A DNA stretch of 64,000 nt from CAZFBA01 sp964517135 (GCA_964517135.1 CAZFBA010000003.1:140863-204862), one strand, 5' to 3'; positions 1 through 9,254 are shown, numbered from the stretch's first letter. Program-made: numbers and translations. Notes: generated by a model from the letters alone, not told the origin.

Positions 1-140
1 AGATCTACCTGTCTTATATCTACATTACCTGTTAGTTTAATTGTTTTATCATCTTTTTGTTCTGTTTTAAAGTAATGGAACCAGGCTATACCACTAATAA
101 CACCCAGTAATATGATAGTTATTATTAGTTTATGCTTCAT
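1..140 (-). CDS. HlyD-type efflux adaptor, N-terminal part (cut by window edge)
   Basis: Only the first 46 codons lie in the window; the rest is beyond base 1. The protein begins with MKHK, a single membrane anchor (about residues 4-22), then a short linker and the motif LTGNVDIRQVDL. That motif is the typical first beta strand of HlyD/YbhG-type periplasmic adaptors (usual form GNVDIRQV). The family joins an inner-membrane ABC or RND pump to an outer-membrane channel. The start at 138-140 is preceded by AAAGGA at a good distance. It overlaps the end of the upstream TetR gene by 11 bases, so both are on one transcript and the regulator probably controls this exporter. The family call rests on few residues, but they are characteristic. 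Confidence 0.72.
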   Translation of the reverse strand, partial: MKHKLIITIILLGVISGIAWFHYFKTEQKDDKTIKLTGNVDIRQVD

Positions 141-789
141 TGTTTTTCCTTTCAGTTTTATTATATTTTATTCCATCAAAGAAAATTTCCAGTGCATACA
201 CGGCATCAGAGGCCATAAGTTTTTTAATATCATCAATACCTTTGTCCTGATTATTTGAGACAGAATATTTAAACGCATATGGTGGATAAAATGCGACCAG
301 CATTAAATATAGCATATCTGAAATTCTTTTATAGTCAGCATATTCAGACATTTCACCGTTTTCAGCTGAGTTTTTAAGGAGTTTAGCAAGAATTTCTTTT
401 CTTTTTTCTATAAGATATTTGAATTTCTGATTAACTTGATATCTTGTATACATCAACCTGATATGTGTATCCACCTGAGTATTGGCCATTTTAAAGACTT
501 TTAAGATGTCTTCAAGAATTATTTCTTTTATAGCATTTAAATAAGGGGGTGACAGCTGTTCTATTTTCTCTTCAATTTCCTGAATACGTTGTTTGCCAAA
601 CCGCTCAATTATGGCGTGTAATATTTCCTGTTTGCTGCTAAAATCGATGTATACACTGCCTTTTGCAATCCCTGCCTTGTTTGCAATCTGTTCTATAGTG
701 GTTTTTTCAAATCCATTCTGGCTAAAAAGCTTTTGTGCTGCGTTTAGGATATCTTCTTTCCGGGTGATTTGTTCTTTTTTGCGTGCCAT
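130..789 (-). CDS. TetR/AcrR-family transcriptional regulator
   Basis: 219 aa. The N-terminus (about residues 8-55) is a clear TetR helix-turn-helix: RKEDILNAAQKLFSQNGFEKT, then IEQIANKAGIAKGSVYIDF, with the usual SxxxLY-like stretch altered to SVYIDF-SSKQEIL. The C-terminal domain, about residues 60-219, is helical and should bind a ligand and form the dimer. It has a lysine/asparagine-rich tail. The start at 789 has CAGGATA upstream. The gene overlaps the HlyD-type adaptor downstream, the common layout for a local repressor of an efflux operon. GGTCA half-sites lie upstream at 856-897 and may be its own operator. The ligand cannot be predicted. Confidence 0.93.
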   Translation of the reverse strand: MARKKEQITRKEDILNAAQKLFSQNGFEKTTIEQIANKAGIAKGSVYIDFSSKQEILHAIIERFGKQRIQEIEEKIEQLSPPYLNAIKEIILEDILKVFKMANTQVDTHIRLMYTRYQVNQKFKYLIEKRKEILAKLLKNSAENGEMSEYADYKRISDMLYLMLVAFYPPYAFKYSVSNNQDKGIDDIKKLMASDAVYALEIFFDGIKYNKTERKNNEA

Positions 790-855
790 TCTGGTATCCT
801 GTTTTTAAAATTCATTTAGAATAGTATGATACAAATTAATGACTGAATACCGTTT

Positions 856-897
856 CCGGTCATTAATAATAATTGACCAAAATTATTTTCTGGTCAA
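856..897. promoter_or_regulatory. Cluster of GGTCA/TGACC half-sites upstream of tetR (candidate operator)
   Basis: GGTCA at 858-862, TTGACCA at 873-879 and TGGTCAA at 891-897. The last two form a perfect 7-bp inverted repeat with an 11-bp spacer; the first two form a second GGTCA...TGACC pair. They lie 60-110 bp upstream of the tetR start. TetR repressors commonly bind such palindromes and repress themselves. A compact version of the same motif, ATTGACCGGTCAAT, occurs at 22600-22613. Binding is inferred. Confidence 0.5.
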
Positions 898-984
898 TAA
901 AAAGTTAAAAAATTGTATCAAAACCAATACTAAATGTTTATTGCCTTTAAGCAGTCCATTAAAGAATCCTAATGGGCAATGTCT

Positions 985-2502
985 TTACCCGGCTGTTTGT
1001 TCGGTGTCAGGTTCAATTAATGACTCTGTCAACTCTAGCTGCGGGAAAATCTTACTAAAATGTGCGTAATAAACTGTCATAGTAATTGCTTTTGAGAAGG
1101 CTCCAGGATATTTAAACAAGCTAATAAAAAACAATTTCCAGTAATATTTGCGGTGTTTCTGTATAACACCAAGTACACACATTGATTTAAGCAGTGCCAG
1201 GATGTGATTAAAGGTAATACGTTCTTTGTTATAGGCTTTATAATTACTTAAGAATGTTTGTACCCGCTCATAATATTTCTGAGGAGAATAAACACTTGCA
1301 ATAATGCTCTCATATCCTTTAATGAGAGTATCTACATCAATTTTAGGTAAAAAGTTAATTGAAAAATCAGTATTATTACCAGAACTATCTGATATCAGGC
1401 GATTTTCATTTTTTAGTCGTTCATAAAGCCTTGTGCCGGGCAGAGCCTGAAGCAGACCAACCATAGCAACTACTACGCCAGTTTTCTGTATAAACTCAAT
1501 CTGGCGTGCAAAGATAGTAGTATCATCACTATCAAAACCTACAATGAATCCACCTGATACTTCTATGCCATAATGCTGAATTTTGTTTACTGATGATACC
1601 AGGTCACGATTGCTGTTTTGAAACTTACCACATTCCTTAAGGCTTTCAACTGAAGGTGTTTCAAGGCCTACAAAAACTGAATCAAAGCCTGCATCACGCA
1701 TAAGCTCCATTAATTCTTTATCATCTGCCAGATTTAAAGAAACTTCTGTCATAAAACGCAGTTTCTGGCCAGTCCACTTTCTCCAGCGTATCAATGCTTT
1801 TAAAAGGCTTTTGGTTAGGGCTTTATTACCAATAAAATTATCATCAACGATAAATATGGGGTTTTTCCATCCCAGCCTGATAAGGGCATTGAGTTCTTTT
1901 ATAACCTGAATAGGCTTTTTAGTTCTGGGTATTTTTCCATTAAGTTTAACTATATCGCAGAATTCACAGTCAAAGGGGCACCCTCTGGAGTATTGTACAG
2001 GCATTTTCATATAGTGTTTAAGGTTTATTAAATTCCATTGAGGGACTGGTGAAAGCTTTATGTCAGGTTTAATCTCTGAAGTGTATACTCTTTGTGGATT
2101 ACCATTTTTAAGATCTTCTAAAAAGAGTGGCAGGGTAATTTCTCCTTCATCAAGTATAAAATGATCCACCTCGGGGTATTCTTCATAGAGGCTTGAAAAT
2201 AGTGGCCCGCCTGCAACCACTTTAGCTCCACAGGCTTTACACCTTGCTATAATTTCTTTAACAGATTCTTTCTGTGAAATCATTGCACTGATAAAGACAT
2301 AATCAGCCCATTGAATATTTTTATCCTTAAGTTTAGAGACATTCATATCAATGAGTTTCTTCTCAAATTTTTCTGGCAGGATAGAAGCTATAGTTAATAG
2401 GCCAAGAGGCGGCAATAATGCTTTTTTAGAGATAAATTTGAGTGAATGCTTAAAGCTCCAGAATGTTTCTGGAAAACCGGGATATACTAATAATATTCGC
2501 AT
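985..2502 (-). CDS. B12-binding-type radical SAM protein (HpnP-like family)
   Basis: 505 aa. Residues about 1-150 look like a cobalamin-binding-type Rossmann domain (MRILLVYPGFPETFWSF, then PPLGLLTIASILP and VVAGGPLFSS). The radical SAM core follows with the CxxxCxxC iron-sulfur motif in RGCPFDCEFCD near residue 175, then FVDDNFIGN and GLETPS. The C-terminal ~120 residues match the DUF4070-type tail of this family. The opening WSFKHSL...PPLGLLT pattern resembles HpnP (hopanoid C-2 methylase) and related methyltransferases. No hopanoid gene is seen nearby, so the substrate is open. Length fits the family. It stands alone, downstream of no obvious partner, and faces the same way as tetR. Confidence 0.85.
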   Translation of the reverse strand: MRILLVYPGFPETFWSFKHSLKFISKKALLPPLGLLTIASILPEKFEKKLIDMNVSKLKDKNIQWADYVFISAMISQKESVKEIIARCKACGAKVVAGGPLFSSLYEEYPEVDHFILDEGEITLPLFLEDLKNGNPQRVYTSEIKPDIKLSPVPQWNLINLKHYMKMPVQYSRGCPFDCEFCDIVKLNGKIPRTKKPIQVIKELNALIRLGWKNPIFIVDDNFIGNKALTKSLLKALIRWRKWTGQKLRFMTEVSLNLADDKELMELMRDAGFDSVFVGLETPSVESLKECGKFQNSNRDLVSSVNKIQHYGIEVSGGFIVGFDSDDTTIFARQIEFIQKTGVVVAMVGLLQALPGTRLYERLKNENRLISDSSGNNTDFSINFLPKIDVDTLIKGYESIIASVYSPQKYYERVQTFLSNYKAYNKERITFNHILALLKSMCVLGVIQKHRKYYWKLFFISLFKYPGAFSKAITMTVYYAHFSKIFPQLELTESLIEPDTEQTAG

Positions 2503-2888
2503 AAATTTCTTTCTTTCTGGTGGGTTAAAAACAATTATAAGTTAATGCACAAATTGAATTTACTTAGTGTCTACAAGTGGGTTAAAATCCTTTAAAAATA
2601 AATATGCATCATATGTATATTATATAGTAAAAAAGGCTATTAACAAGAACAGTATTTTTTAAAGTTTTTATTAATAGGCCAGAATGTCCATTACACAGGC
2701 AAAGCATAATTTTAAAGTTTTATATTCAAAGAAATTTTTTTCAGTATTAAAAAATCATTCATTTAAATGATATTACAATTAGTTTACAAATGCACCTATT
2801 CAACAAATATTTATTATAATATTTGTAATGTATATTCATAATGTTGTTGAAAACTGTAATTCAATCTGAGTAAGGAGTTCAAAGATCT
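2503..2888. other. Intergenic, divergent promoter region
   Basis: 386 bases, very AT-rich, between a minus-strand radical SAM gene and a plus-strand hypothetical gene, so both promoters should be here. I see no convincing reading frame. The only clear structure is the inverted repeat at 2803-2826. Confidence 0.6.
2803..2826. promoter_or_regulatory. Perfect 9-bp inverted repeat (operator-like)
   Basis: ACAAATATT (2803-2811), a 6-bp spacer TATTAT, then AATATTTGT (2818-2826). It lies 62 bp before the start of the 2889 gene and includes a TATTATAAT stretch that could be a -10 element. It may be an operator over a promoter, but AT-rich palindromes can occur by chance. Confidence 0.35.
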
Positions 2889-3437
2889 ATGGCCATATTC
2901 AATGCACCCGGAGAACAACAAACATCCCTCAAAAAATTAAAAAGATCTCATGCTACAAACCCTTCAAATACTTATTATACAACTATAAACGCAGGTGCCA
3001 ATCATTCAATTAACTCTTTGCCACTGTCAGGTTATCGCAAAGATATCCGAAATCTTCCAATTTATACCCAGTATGATATACCCGAGTCACATAAAAGAAT
3101 TGCAGACAGTTATCTTTTCGTTAGTCGTGTATTTGGTACGCCTGTTGTGCATAGCTCTCTGACAGAAGAAGAGAAGAAACACCTCATGAGATTTGATTTC
3201 TATACTCTTGAATATACAACATCACACCAGATGGAACAGGAACTCACTTTCCTTAAGAAATGGTCAAAAGAGAAAGATAAAGACCTCAGAGAAGCCGCTG
3301 ATAAAGTACTTCAAATACGCTCAAAAGAGCTCAAGCACATTATAGCAACCAATTATGTAACAGTAAAAAAAGATTTCTACGATGGCTACAAAGTTCTTGA
3401 TAGATATTTTAACGCCATATCAAAATACTCAAAGTAA
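2889..3437 (+). CDS. Hypothetical protein, 182 aa
   Basis: I do not recognise a family. The start at 2889 has a strong AAGGAG at about 13 bases. There is no signal peptide. The first ~60 residues are polar and low in predicted structure (rich in Ser, Asn, Thr); residues about 65-180 are charged and probably alpha-helical, with EEEKKHLM and many Lys/Glu. It reads as a soluble cytoplasmic or lineage-specific protein. It is followed by a terminator-like hairpin at 3467 and then sbcC, so it is probably a single-gene unit. Confidence that it is coding is high because of the ribosome site and balanced composition; the function is unknown. Confidence 0.75.
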   Translation: MAIFNAPGEQQTSLKKLKRSHATNPSNTYYTTINAGANHSINSLPLSGYRKDIRNLPIYTQYDIPESHKRIADSYLFVSRVFGTPVVHSSLTEEEKKHLMRFDFYTLEYTTSHQMEQELTFLKKWSKEKDKDLREAADKVLQIRSKELKHIIATNYVTVKKDFYDGYKVLDRYFNAISKYSK

Positions 3438-3466
3438 CAAAGCACTATCAACCTCTAATCGTCAGT

Positions 3467-3493
3467 GGGCTGATGCTTTTCAGCCCCTTTGCT
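3467..3493 (+). terminator. Terminator-like hairpin after the 2889 gene
   Basis: GGGCTGA (3467-3473), loop TGCTTT, TCAGCCC (3480-3486): a 7-bp GC-rich stem followed by CTTTGCTTTT. It lies 30 bases after the stop codon. Confidence 0.6.
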
Positions 3494-3674
3494 TTTGCAG
3501 GCTAAATATGTTAAAATATATTACAAACAGGTAAGTATTTTCGTAGTATATCTAAATGTACATTAAAATTCGTCGACAATCCTTGTAGAATAAATAATTA
3601 GTTGAGGAAGAAAAAAGAATATTCTTACATCAAGCACATCAGTCAACCATAGCCCAGATGAGGAAAAGCTTTAA

Positions 3675-6600
3675 ATGATTCCAGCACGCCTGAAACTCGA
3701 AAATTTTATGTGCTTTTCTAATATAGATATAGATTTTAGCGGTCTAAAAACTGTATGCCTTACCGGCAAAAACGGTTCAGGCAAAACTTCTATTCTGGAC
3801 GCTATTACCTGGGCACTGTGGGAAAAAGCACGATCCAAAAGCGAGAAACTCATTAAACTCGGCAGAAATAACATGAAAGTCGAGCTGGAATTTTCAGTAG
3901 AAGGAACTAAATATAAAATAATTCGCTATTTTAGAAAAGGATCCTATAATAAAGGTCGCAAGCAAGCTAAAAACCTGCTGGAATTCTTTATGTATAACAG
4001 CAAAATTAAATCCTGGCAGCCACTGACAGGCAATAAATATGAAGAAACTCAGGAAAAGATAGTCAACACAATTAAAATGGATTTTGATACCTTCATCAAC
4101 AGTATATACATACGTCAGGGCTCACCAGATTCATTTATTACTAAATCTCCTGAAGAAAGAAAGTCTATACTGGCTGATATACTCGGGCTGGGAGAGTATG
4201 AAAAGCTATATAAACTGTCTTTAGAAAAAGCCAACAAACTCGAACAGGATGCTAAAATACTCAAAGAGCAGATCAACGAAGGCGAAGTAAGACAATTTTC
4301 TCTGAAAAAGCTTAAAACCGAAAAAGAAAACATACTGACAAAAATTCATTCTATTCAGGAACAACTGGAAAAAACCCTGAAAGAAAAAAAAGCACTGGAA
4401 GCCAAAAATCGTCACTACAGCGTTTTGCTGGAAAAGAAAAATCTCTATATCAATATTAAAAACCGGTATGAAGATGATATACACATAACAGGCCAGTATG
4501 TCGAGAATTTGCGAAAATCAAAGGTACGCTTTAAAGAGATGACATCACTTGAACACGTTATAGAAAAGCAATATGAGCATTATCTAAATCAAAAACAACT
4601 GCTGAAAGATCTCGATCAAAAAGAAAAAGAATATCACGCACTCAAAGACAGGCTTATAGAATACGGCAGCAAACAGATGATACAGCGCTACAGCGCAGAA
4701 CATGAGTATAAAAAACTCTGTGAAGAACTCGATGAAAAGCAACATCAGATAAATATTTATCGCCAAAGAGTCGAAAAGGCAGGCGAAATACAGCGCCAGT
4801 ATCTTGAATATAAAGATATAAAAGACAAAATTGATAACCTTGATCGATTTAAAGCTGAACGATGTGACCTTGAAGTTAATATTGCACGGCTTGAAACAGC
4901 CGTCAAAGAACAAAGAGAACATTTAAAAGATGAAGTCGCCCGGATAAAAATAACTGTCGATGAAATCGATAAGAAACTTGAAGCCAGAACAGAACTTGAA
5001 GAAAAGATTTCACTTCTCGAACAGGAAATAAAACAATACGATAAATATGAAGCAGAACTTGAGCGTATTCGAGAAAAAGGCCTTGCACAGCGAGAAATAG
5101 TTATTGACAGAGTTAATAAGAACTCTTTTCACGAGCTGAATCTCGATAAACTCAAAGATAAAATTGAATTGCTACAGAAAAACAACGCCAGAATAAACTG
5201 CCCGACCTGCGATGGAAAAGTATTAAAGCCAGATGACCTCATTAGAAAACTTGAATTCGAAATTGATAATATTATGATTCACGTGGAAAACAATGAAAAC
5301 GATATTTCTCTTGCTGAAGATGAAATTAAATTCTATCGTGTAGCCTATAAAGAGAAAAAGAAATACCTTGCGAAACGATCCAGTTTAATGTTTGAGCTTG
5401 CAGAACTCAAAGCACTGCATAAAAATCTGGAAATAGAAGAACAAAATAAAGCTAAACTGCTGGATGAAGTTAATTCCATTAATAATATGCTTGAAACAGA
5501 TATTTTTGCTGAAGAAGAGCGTGTGCAACTGATGGTTCTCTATGACCGCAGAAAACAACTCGAAGACCTTATGGCTAATTATCCTCAAATGAAGGAAAAA
5601 CTGGAAACACTCTCGTTTACTGAAAAAGCCCTTAAGGATATAGAAGAGGCAAGAAAGCAAATCAAACGCATAGAAGCAGAATTGCCCTATTACACCATGT
5701 CTAAACGTACACTGGAAAAAGAAATTAGCTCTAAAAATAATAAACCAGATAATGATGTTGCAAATGATGTCTATAACAAGCTTCTAGCACTCAACTATAA
5801 CCTTGATACTCATATAAACCTCCGGCAAGAACTCGCTAACTCACAGCAAATAGAGTATGATTACATTGAACTCCAATTCGCCAGACAACACCTGCCAGAA
5901 CTGGAAAATAATATTATCAAAATAGAAACCTCTCTCGATAAGTATCTTGAAGAAATAGACCGTCTTAATACAGAAATAAGTAAGCTAAGTCAGGAATTTG
6001 ATGACTCAGAAGACCTGAGAAAAAAACTCGAAGAGATTAATAATACCTGGAACATACTAACAGAAGACCTTCAAAAATATAATATCGAACTGGCTATCTT
6101 AAATGAACGAATTTCTGTTATTGATGAATCGCTTAATACCGTTAAAGCAAAGAAAATTGAACTGGATAAACTAAACAAAGATATCGAAGAATACCATCAA
6201 CTGGCTGTAGCATTCGGCAAAAAAGGTATACAGGACATTATTATAGAAAACTCATTGACTGAAATAGAGACAGAAGCCAACAAATACCTAACTAAATTGA
6301 CTGATAATGATATGAAACTTTCTTTGAACTCATGTAAAAGTAATAAAACCAGCACATATAACGACAAACTGGATATCTATATTGCTGATAACCAGGGCAC
6401 CCGTAGTTATGAGCTTTATAGTGGCGGTGAAACTTACAGAATAAACCTTGCTATACGACTTGCAATGGCTAAACTTCTGGCCAGAAGTCGTAATGTTAAA
6501 TTGCAATCGCTTATTATTGATGATGCATTTAATTCAGTTGATCCGGCTGGTCAAAAAAATGTCATTGATACGATTAACAGTATCAAAGGGGAGTTTGACC

Positions 6601-6704
6601 TTGTATTGCTTGTTGCCAGCCAGAAATTAGCCGAAACCAGCTTCCCGGGAAGAATCGAAATCTCTAAAGAAGCCGGTGAATCTTCAGTTGAAGTTGTTGC
6701 ATAA
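3675..6704 (+). CDS. sbcC: SbcC/Rad50-type exonuclease ATPase subunit
   Basis: 1009 aa, normal for SbcC. SbcC pairs with the SbcD nuclease to open and trim DNA hairpins and double-strand ends. Walker A GKNGSGKT is at residues 31-38. Two long coiled-coil arms (about 170-480 and 540-860) flank a zinc hook CPTC (Cys509, Cys512). The ABC signature SGGE is at 916-919. Walker B reads SLIIDDAFNSVD (945-956), so the usual catalytic Glu is replaced by Asp950. GAGGAAAAG precedes the ATG. No sbcD lies next to it in this window, which is unusual because the two genes are often adjacent. It could work with a distant SbcD. Confidence 0.93.
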   Translation: MIPARLKLENFMCFSNIDIDFSGLKTVCLTGKNGSGKTSILDAITWALWEKARSKSEKLIKLGRNNMKVELEFSVEGTKYKIIRYFRKGSYNKGRKQAKNLLEFFMYNSKIKSWQPLTGNKYEETQEKIVNTIKMDFDTFINSIYIRQGSPDSFITKSPEERKSILADILGLGEYEKLYKLSLEKANKLEQDAKILKEQINEGEVRQFSLKKLKTEKENILTKIHSIQEQLEKTLKEKKALEAKNRHYSVLLEKKNLYINIKNRYEDDIHITGQYVENLRKSKVRFKEMTSLEHVIEKQYEHYLNQKQLLKDLDQKEKEYHALKDRLIEYGSKQMIQRYSAEHEYKKLCEELDEKQHQINIYRQRVEKAGEIQRQYLEYKDIKDKIDNLDRFKAERCDLEVNIARLETAVKEQREHLKDEVARIKITVDEIDKKLEARTELEEKISLLEQEIKQYDKYEAELERIREKGLAQREIVIDRVNKNSFHELNLDKLKDKIELLQKNNARINCPTCDGKVLKPDDLIRKLEFEIDNIMIHVENNENDISLAEDEIKFYRVAYKEKKKYLAKRSSLMFELAELKALHKNLEIEEQNKAKLLDEVNSINNMLETDIFAEEERVQLMVLYDRRKQLEDLMANYPQMKEKLETLSFTEKALKDIEEARKQIKRIEAELPYYTMSKRTLEKEISSKNNKPDNDVANDVYNKLLALNYNLDTHINLRQELANSQQIEYDYIELQFARQHLPELENNIIKIETSLDKYLEEIDRLNTEISKLSQEFDDSEDLRKKLEEINNTWNILTEDLQKYNIELAILNERISVIDESLNTVKAKKIELDKLNKDIEEYHQLAVAFGKKGIQDIIIENSLTEIETEANKYLTKLTDNDMKLSLNSCKSNKTSTYNDKLDIYIADNQGTRSYELYSGGETYRINLAIRLAMAKLLARSRNVKLQSLIIDDAFNSVDPAGQKNVIDTINSIKGEFDLVLLVASQKLAETSFPGRIEISKEAGESSVEVVA

Positions 6705-6836
6705 AACACTATTCAGATGAAATAAATAAGCAAATAAACCATTTATAAAAATTTTAAAAGTGAAGATATGGATTAAACGAGCCGATTGGCCTGAGCTTTC
6801 AAGGCATAACTTTTCACCGGAATAAATCCACTTCGA

Positions 6837-6870
6837 TAGCTCTGAATTCAGTTGCCTTTTGAGGGCAATC
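6837..6870 (+). repeat. 34-bp dispersed repeat, copy 1
   Basis: Matches the reverse complement of 36941-36974 with 5 differences in 34 positions, centred on TCAGTTGCCTTTTGA. Both copies are intergenic. Confidence 0.6.
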
Positions 6871-6892
6871 TGATATTATGACGTTTATTATA
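6869..6892 (+). repeat. Local duplication TCTGAT..TATGACGTT..ATTATA
   Basis: This stretch is repeated in the same orientation at 6946-6971 (TCTGATTACTTATGACG, then TTGATTATA), with a 2-base length difference. The two copies start 77 bases apart. Confidence 0.5.
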
Positions 6893-6996
6893 CTAAACGA
6901 CATAAAAAATTAAACAATTCTAAAAGTGCCCTATATTTTCTGAAATCTGATTACTTATGACGTTGATTATATAAGAAAGATCTCTGAATAATTTAA

Positions 6997-7067
6997 AAGT
7001 TCACAGATTCAAGAAATTAGTGTCGATATTGCTGGAATCATTAATTTCTTAATTAATCAGAGGTTCC
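6997..7067 (+). repeat. 71-bp dispersed repeat, copy 1
   Basis: Same-orientation match to 27787-27851. Shared blocks include CAGATTCAAGAA, GCTGGAATCATTAAT and ATTAATCAGAGGTTC, with one 6-base gap. Both copies are outside genes. Confidence 0.7.
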
Positions 7068-7200
7068 AAGAGCTATTCTGAAAGTTTTTTTAACGTTTTT
7101 GAAAAAATTTAAAATTTATGCTTAAATATTAAAAATGCCATAAAAATAAGCCCATCTTATCTCTTCATCCACTAATACCTTCATCAACGGAGATTTAGCA

Positions 7201-8070
7201 ATGTTTAAAAACAATGTATTTTTAATTGTCGTATTTGTTATAGCCTTTTTAACGTTTTTTTCTCGCTCTAGCGGCTTACTGGCAAGTGCTGAAGAAAGTG
7301 AACCTCACTATCACGAAAACCTGATTGTTGAAACATTTAATATTAATAACTCTGATGAATATATAGACGATAATAGCCTCAAAGGAAAGATTGAAGAAAC
7401 TGATTATGAATTTGTTACCTTTTATTTTATACCTGAAAAACCCTTCAGCAAACTAGAAGACCTTTCAACAAACAGCTCCATAAAAATTTCAGAATTAGAA
7501 GAAATTAAAATAGTTAAATTAGATCAATTAACACCAACAGAAAGGCGATTAAAAAATATCGCAGGGTTTGTAGCTGTAGGAGGCATGGCTGTATCAACAA
7601 GTATTAACCGCTCTATGGGTGAGAAAAAAGCTCTCGGTAGAATAGCTGACAATTTTACCAGACCTATTGCCAGCCTTAAAGATGGATACAGGGCTGACGA
7701 TGGGCAGTTTCTGGTCAATTATGTCGGGCATCCGCTTGAGTTTTATTTGCTATCAAGCTATTTAAAAGCCGATGGGGCATCAGATCTTGAAACATTTTTA
7801 TTATGTCAGGCTGCAAACCTCAGCTGGGAATACCTGGTAGAAGGAACATATGTAAACCCATCACCGAAAGACCTTTTAACAGATACAGCCGGCACTATTG
7901 CAGGTATCATTCTCTATAAAACAGTACTCAGAAAACCAATCGATTATGCCTACAATAAGATTTCAGGCATTAGAGACACCTACGGTATAGAATTAACCCC
8001 GCAAATAAATTATAACGCTAATACAAAAGGGGCTCTTGTTGGCATTAAGCTTAAATTTGCCACGAAATGA
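7201..8070 (+). CDS. Secreted DUF3943-like envelope protein
   Basis: 289 aa. An N-terminal hydrophobic segment (residues 5-30) ending near LLASAEE looks like a signal peptide. The part from about residue 165 (QFLVNYVGHPLEFYLLSSY, SWEYLVEGTYVNPSPKDLLTDTAG) matches the pattern of DUF3943, a family of outer-membrane or envelope proteins of unknown role. The final ALVGIKLKFATK has the alternating pattern of a membrane beta strand ending the chain. This supports an outer membrane in the host. The start has GGAGATTTAGCA upstream. The gene stands alone and ends at a bidirectional terminator. Confidence 0.72.
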   Translation: MFKNNVFLIVVFVIAFLTFFSRSSGLLASAEESEPHYHENLIVETFNINNSDEYIDDNSLKGKIEETDYEFVTFYFIPEKPFSKLEDLSTNSSIKISELEEIKIVKLDQLTPTERRLKNIAGFVAVGGMAVSTSINRSMGEKKALGRIADNFTRPIASLKDGYRADDGQFLVNYVGHPLEFYLLSSYLKADGASDLETFLLCQAANLSWEYLVEGTYVNPSPKDLLTDTAGTIAGIILYKTVLRKPIDYAYNKISGIRDTYGIELTPQINYNANTKGALVGIKLKFATK

Positions 8071-8084
8071 TAAATTTTTTAAAC

Positions 8085-8112
8085 TAAAATAGGGCTTTTT
8101 AGCCCAATTTTA
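8085..8112. terminator. Bidirectional terminator between converging genes
   Basis: GGGCT (8092-8096), loop TTTT, AGCCC (8101-8105), flanked by AAAAT on the left and AATTTTAT on the right. It sits between the plus gene ending at 8070 and the minus gene ending at 8123 and would work in both directions. Confidence 0.7.
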
Positions 8113-8122
8113 TCAAATCTGT

Positions 8123-8506
8123 TTACTTAAGAAGTGCTCTAAGACGATTTTGCAACTCTGGTGATTGTTGTACAGCTGCTGCAAGCTGGTTAAATTCTTC
8201 CAGAGTAAATGTTGAATTTTTAACAACTTTTACCATTTCATCCTGCATTTGCTGCCTTAGAGGTTGCATTGATTCCCCTTTTTCCTGTGCGTTTTTAAGG
8301 GCGTTTGCATAAGAATTTTGAATTTTAATCAAATCATGTTGAACTTCAAGATAGTCTTTAAGTGTTTGATTTGATACTTCCTGTGCAGGTGTTTGTTGCT
8401 GAACTGGTGCTTGTTCAATGTTTTGAGGCTGGGGAGACTGTGCACTGACTTTAGATACTGATGCTACAATAAGTGCTAGTAATAATAACAGTGAAAATTT
8501 TCTCAT
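8123..8506 (-). CDS. Secreted DUF4168-type protein
   Basis: 127 aa. Signal peptide MRKFSLLLLLALIVASVSKVSA with an AQS cleavage site near residue 23, then a Gln/Pro-rich linker (about 23-45), then a short helical domain. LKDYLEVQHDLIKIQNSYANALKN and FTLEEFNQLAAAVQQSPELQNRL match the DUF4168 pattern, a small exported domain found often in cyanobacteria and proteobacteria; its role is unknown. It would be periplasmic. It ends at the shared terminator and has its own upstream region of about 200 bases. Confidence 0.78.
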   Translation of the reverse strand: MRKFSLLLLLALIVASVSKVSAQSPQPQNIEQAPVQQQTPAQEVSNQTLKDYLEVQHDLIKIQNSYANALKNAQEKGESMQPLRQQMQDEMVKVVKNSTFTLEEFNQLAAAVQQSPELQNRLRALLK

Positions 8507-8723
8507 AAGAACCTTCTTGTGTTATAGATAAACAACTTGACTAGTAAATCATATCTTCTGGGCGTTGTCAAACATGATTATAAATAAAGTTGGTATATTT
8601 AGCCTGTATTGCTCTGTGTAACACTTCAATAAAAACTATTTTCAAATATACACAGTAAAATTTTACAATAAACAAAGGCTTAAGAAATATTTATATAATC
8701 CATAAACTTGACTTTATAAGCAT

Positions 8724-9146
8724 TTATGACGCATTCTTGTTTCGTTCTTCTTTAATCTTACGGCTTATTTTCACAAGAAAAATCAGAAAGAATAGCAAGA
8801 TGACTCCCTGCCCGAGATAAAACACAAGGGTTAGCGGTGAACGCTTGCAATATTTGACTATTTTATCGTTTTTTGACCCTGTTTCAGCCAGCAGATAATA
8901 CAACGGATCTTCTTTATATTGCTCACAGATATATTCACTGGCTTTAAGCTCTTTTAACTTCTTTATTAGTGCAGAATCAGGCGATTTGGCACAAAAAATT
9001 TGTTCTTCAAACGCTTTGCATTTTTTATTGATAAAATCAGTATTCAGCTCATCAGCAAAAGATTTTAGCCCGGCAAAAGACAAAAATATGCCAGAAAAAA
9101 TGAAAATAATTATTATTTTCAAGTATCTGAATCTGTTGAGTTTCAC
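8724..9146 (-). CDS. Hypothetical membrane protein with two hydrophobic ends
   Basis: 140 aa, no family recognised. Residues 8-30 are hydrophobic (signal peptide or anchor). Residues about 35-100 are a charged, probably extracytoplasmic loop with five Cys (KCKAFEEQIFCAK, EYICEQYK, KYCKRS), which could form disulfides. Residues about 105-127 form a second membrane helix, with a Lys/Arg-rich cytoplasmic tail (KISRKIKEERNK). The start has AGGAGGATTTATC upstream, a strong ribosome site. It lies between the DUF4168 gene and nupC, all on the minus strand, but with gaps of 100-200 bases, so cotranscription is uncertain. Confidence 0.65.
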   Translation of the reverse strand: MKLNRFRYLKIIIIFIFSGIFLSFAGLKSFADELNTDFINKKCKAFEEQIFCAKSPDSALIKKLKELKASEYICEQYKEDPLYYLLAETGSKNDKIVKYCKRSPLTLVFYLGQGVILLFFLIFLVKISRKIKEERNKNAS

Positions 9147-9254
9147 CTGATAAATCCTCCTTTTGCAATATAATAATTGCTCAGAGATAAAATTTCCAGC
9201 TTCTGATAGAATCAGTCTTTGCAGTTACCACTCAGCTGTTGTAGCTATAATATC

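Larger units (their letters stand above)
6705..7200. other. Intergenic region rich in short repeats
   Basis: 496 bases with no credible gene. It holds a 34-bp repeat (6837-6870) also found inverted at 36941-36974, a local duplication (6869-6892 and 6946-6971), and a 71-bp repeat (6997-7067) also found at 27787-27851. The promoter of the 7201 gene must lie in its last ~100 bases, but no consensus is obvious. Confidence 0.7.
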
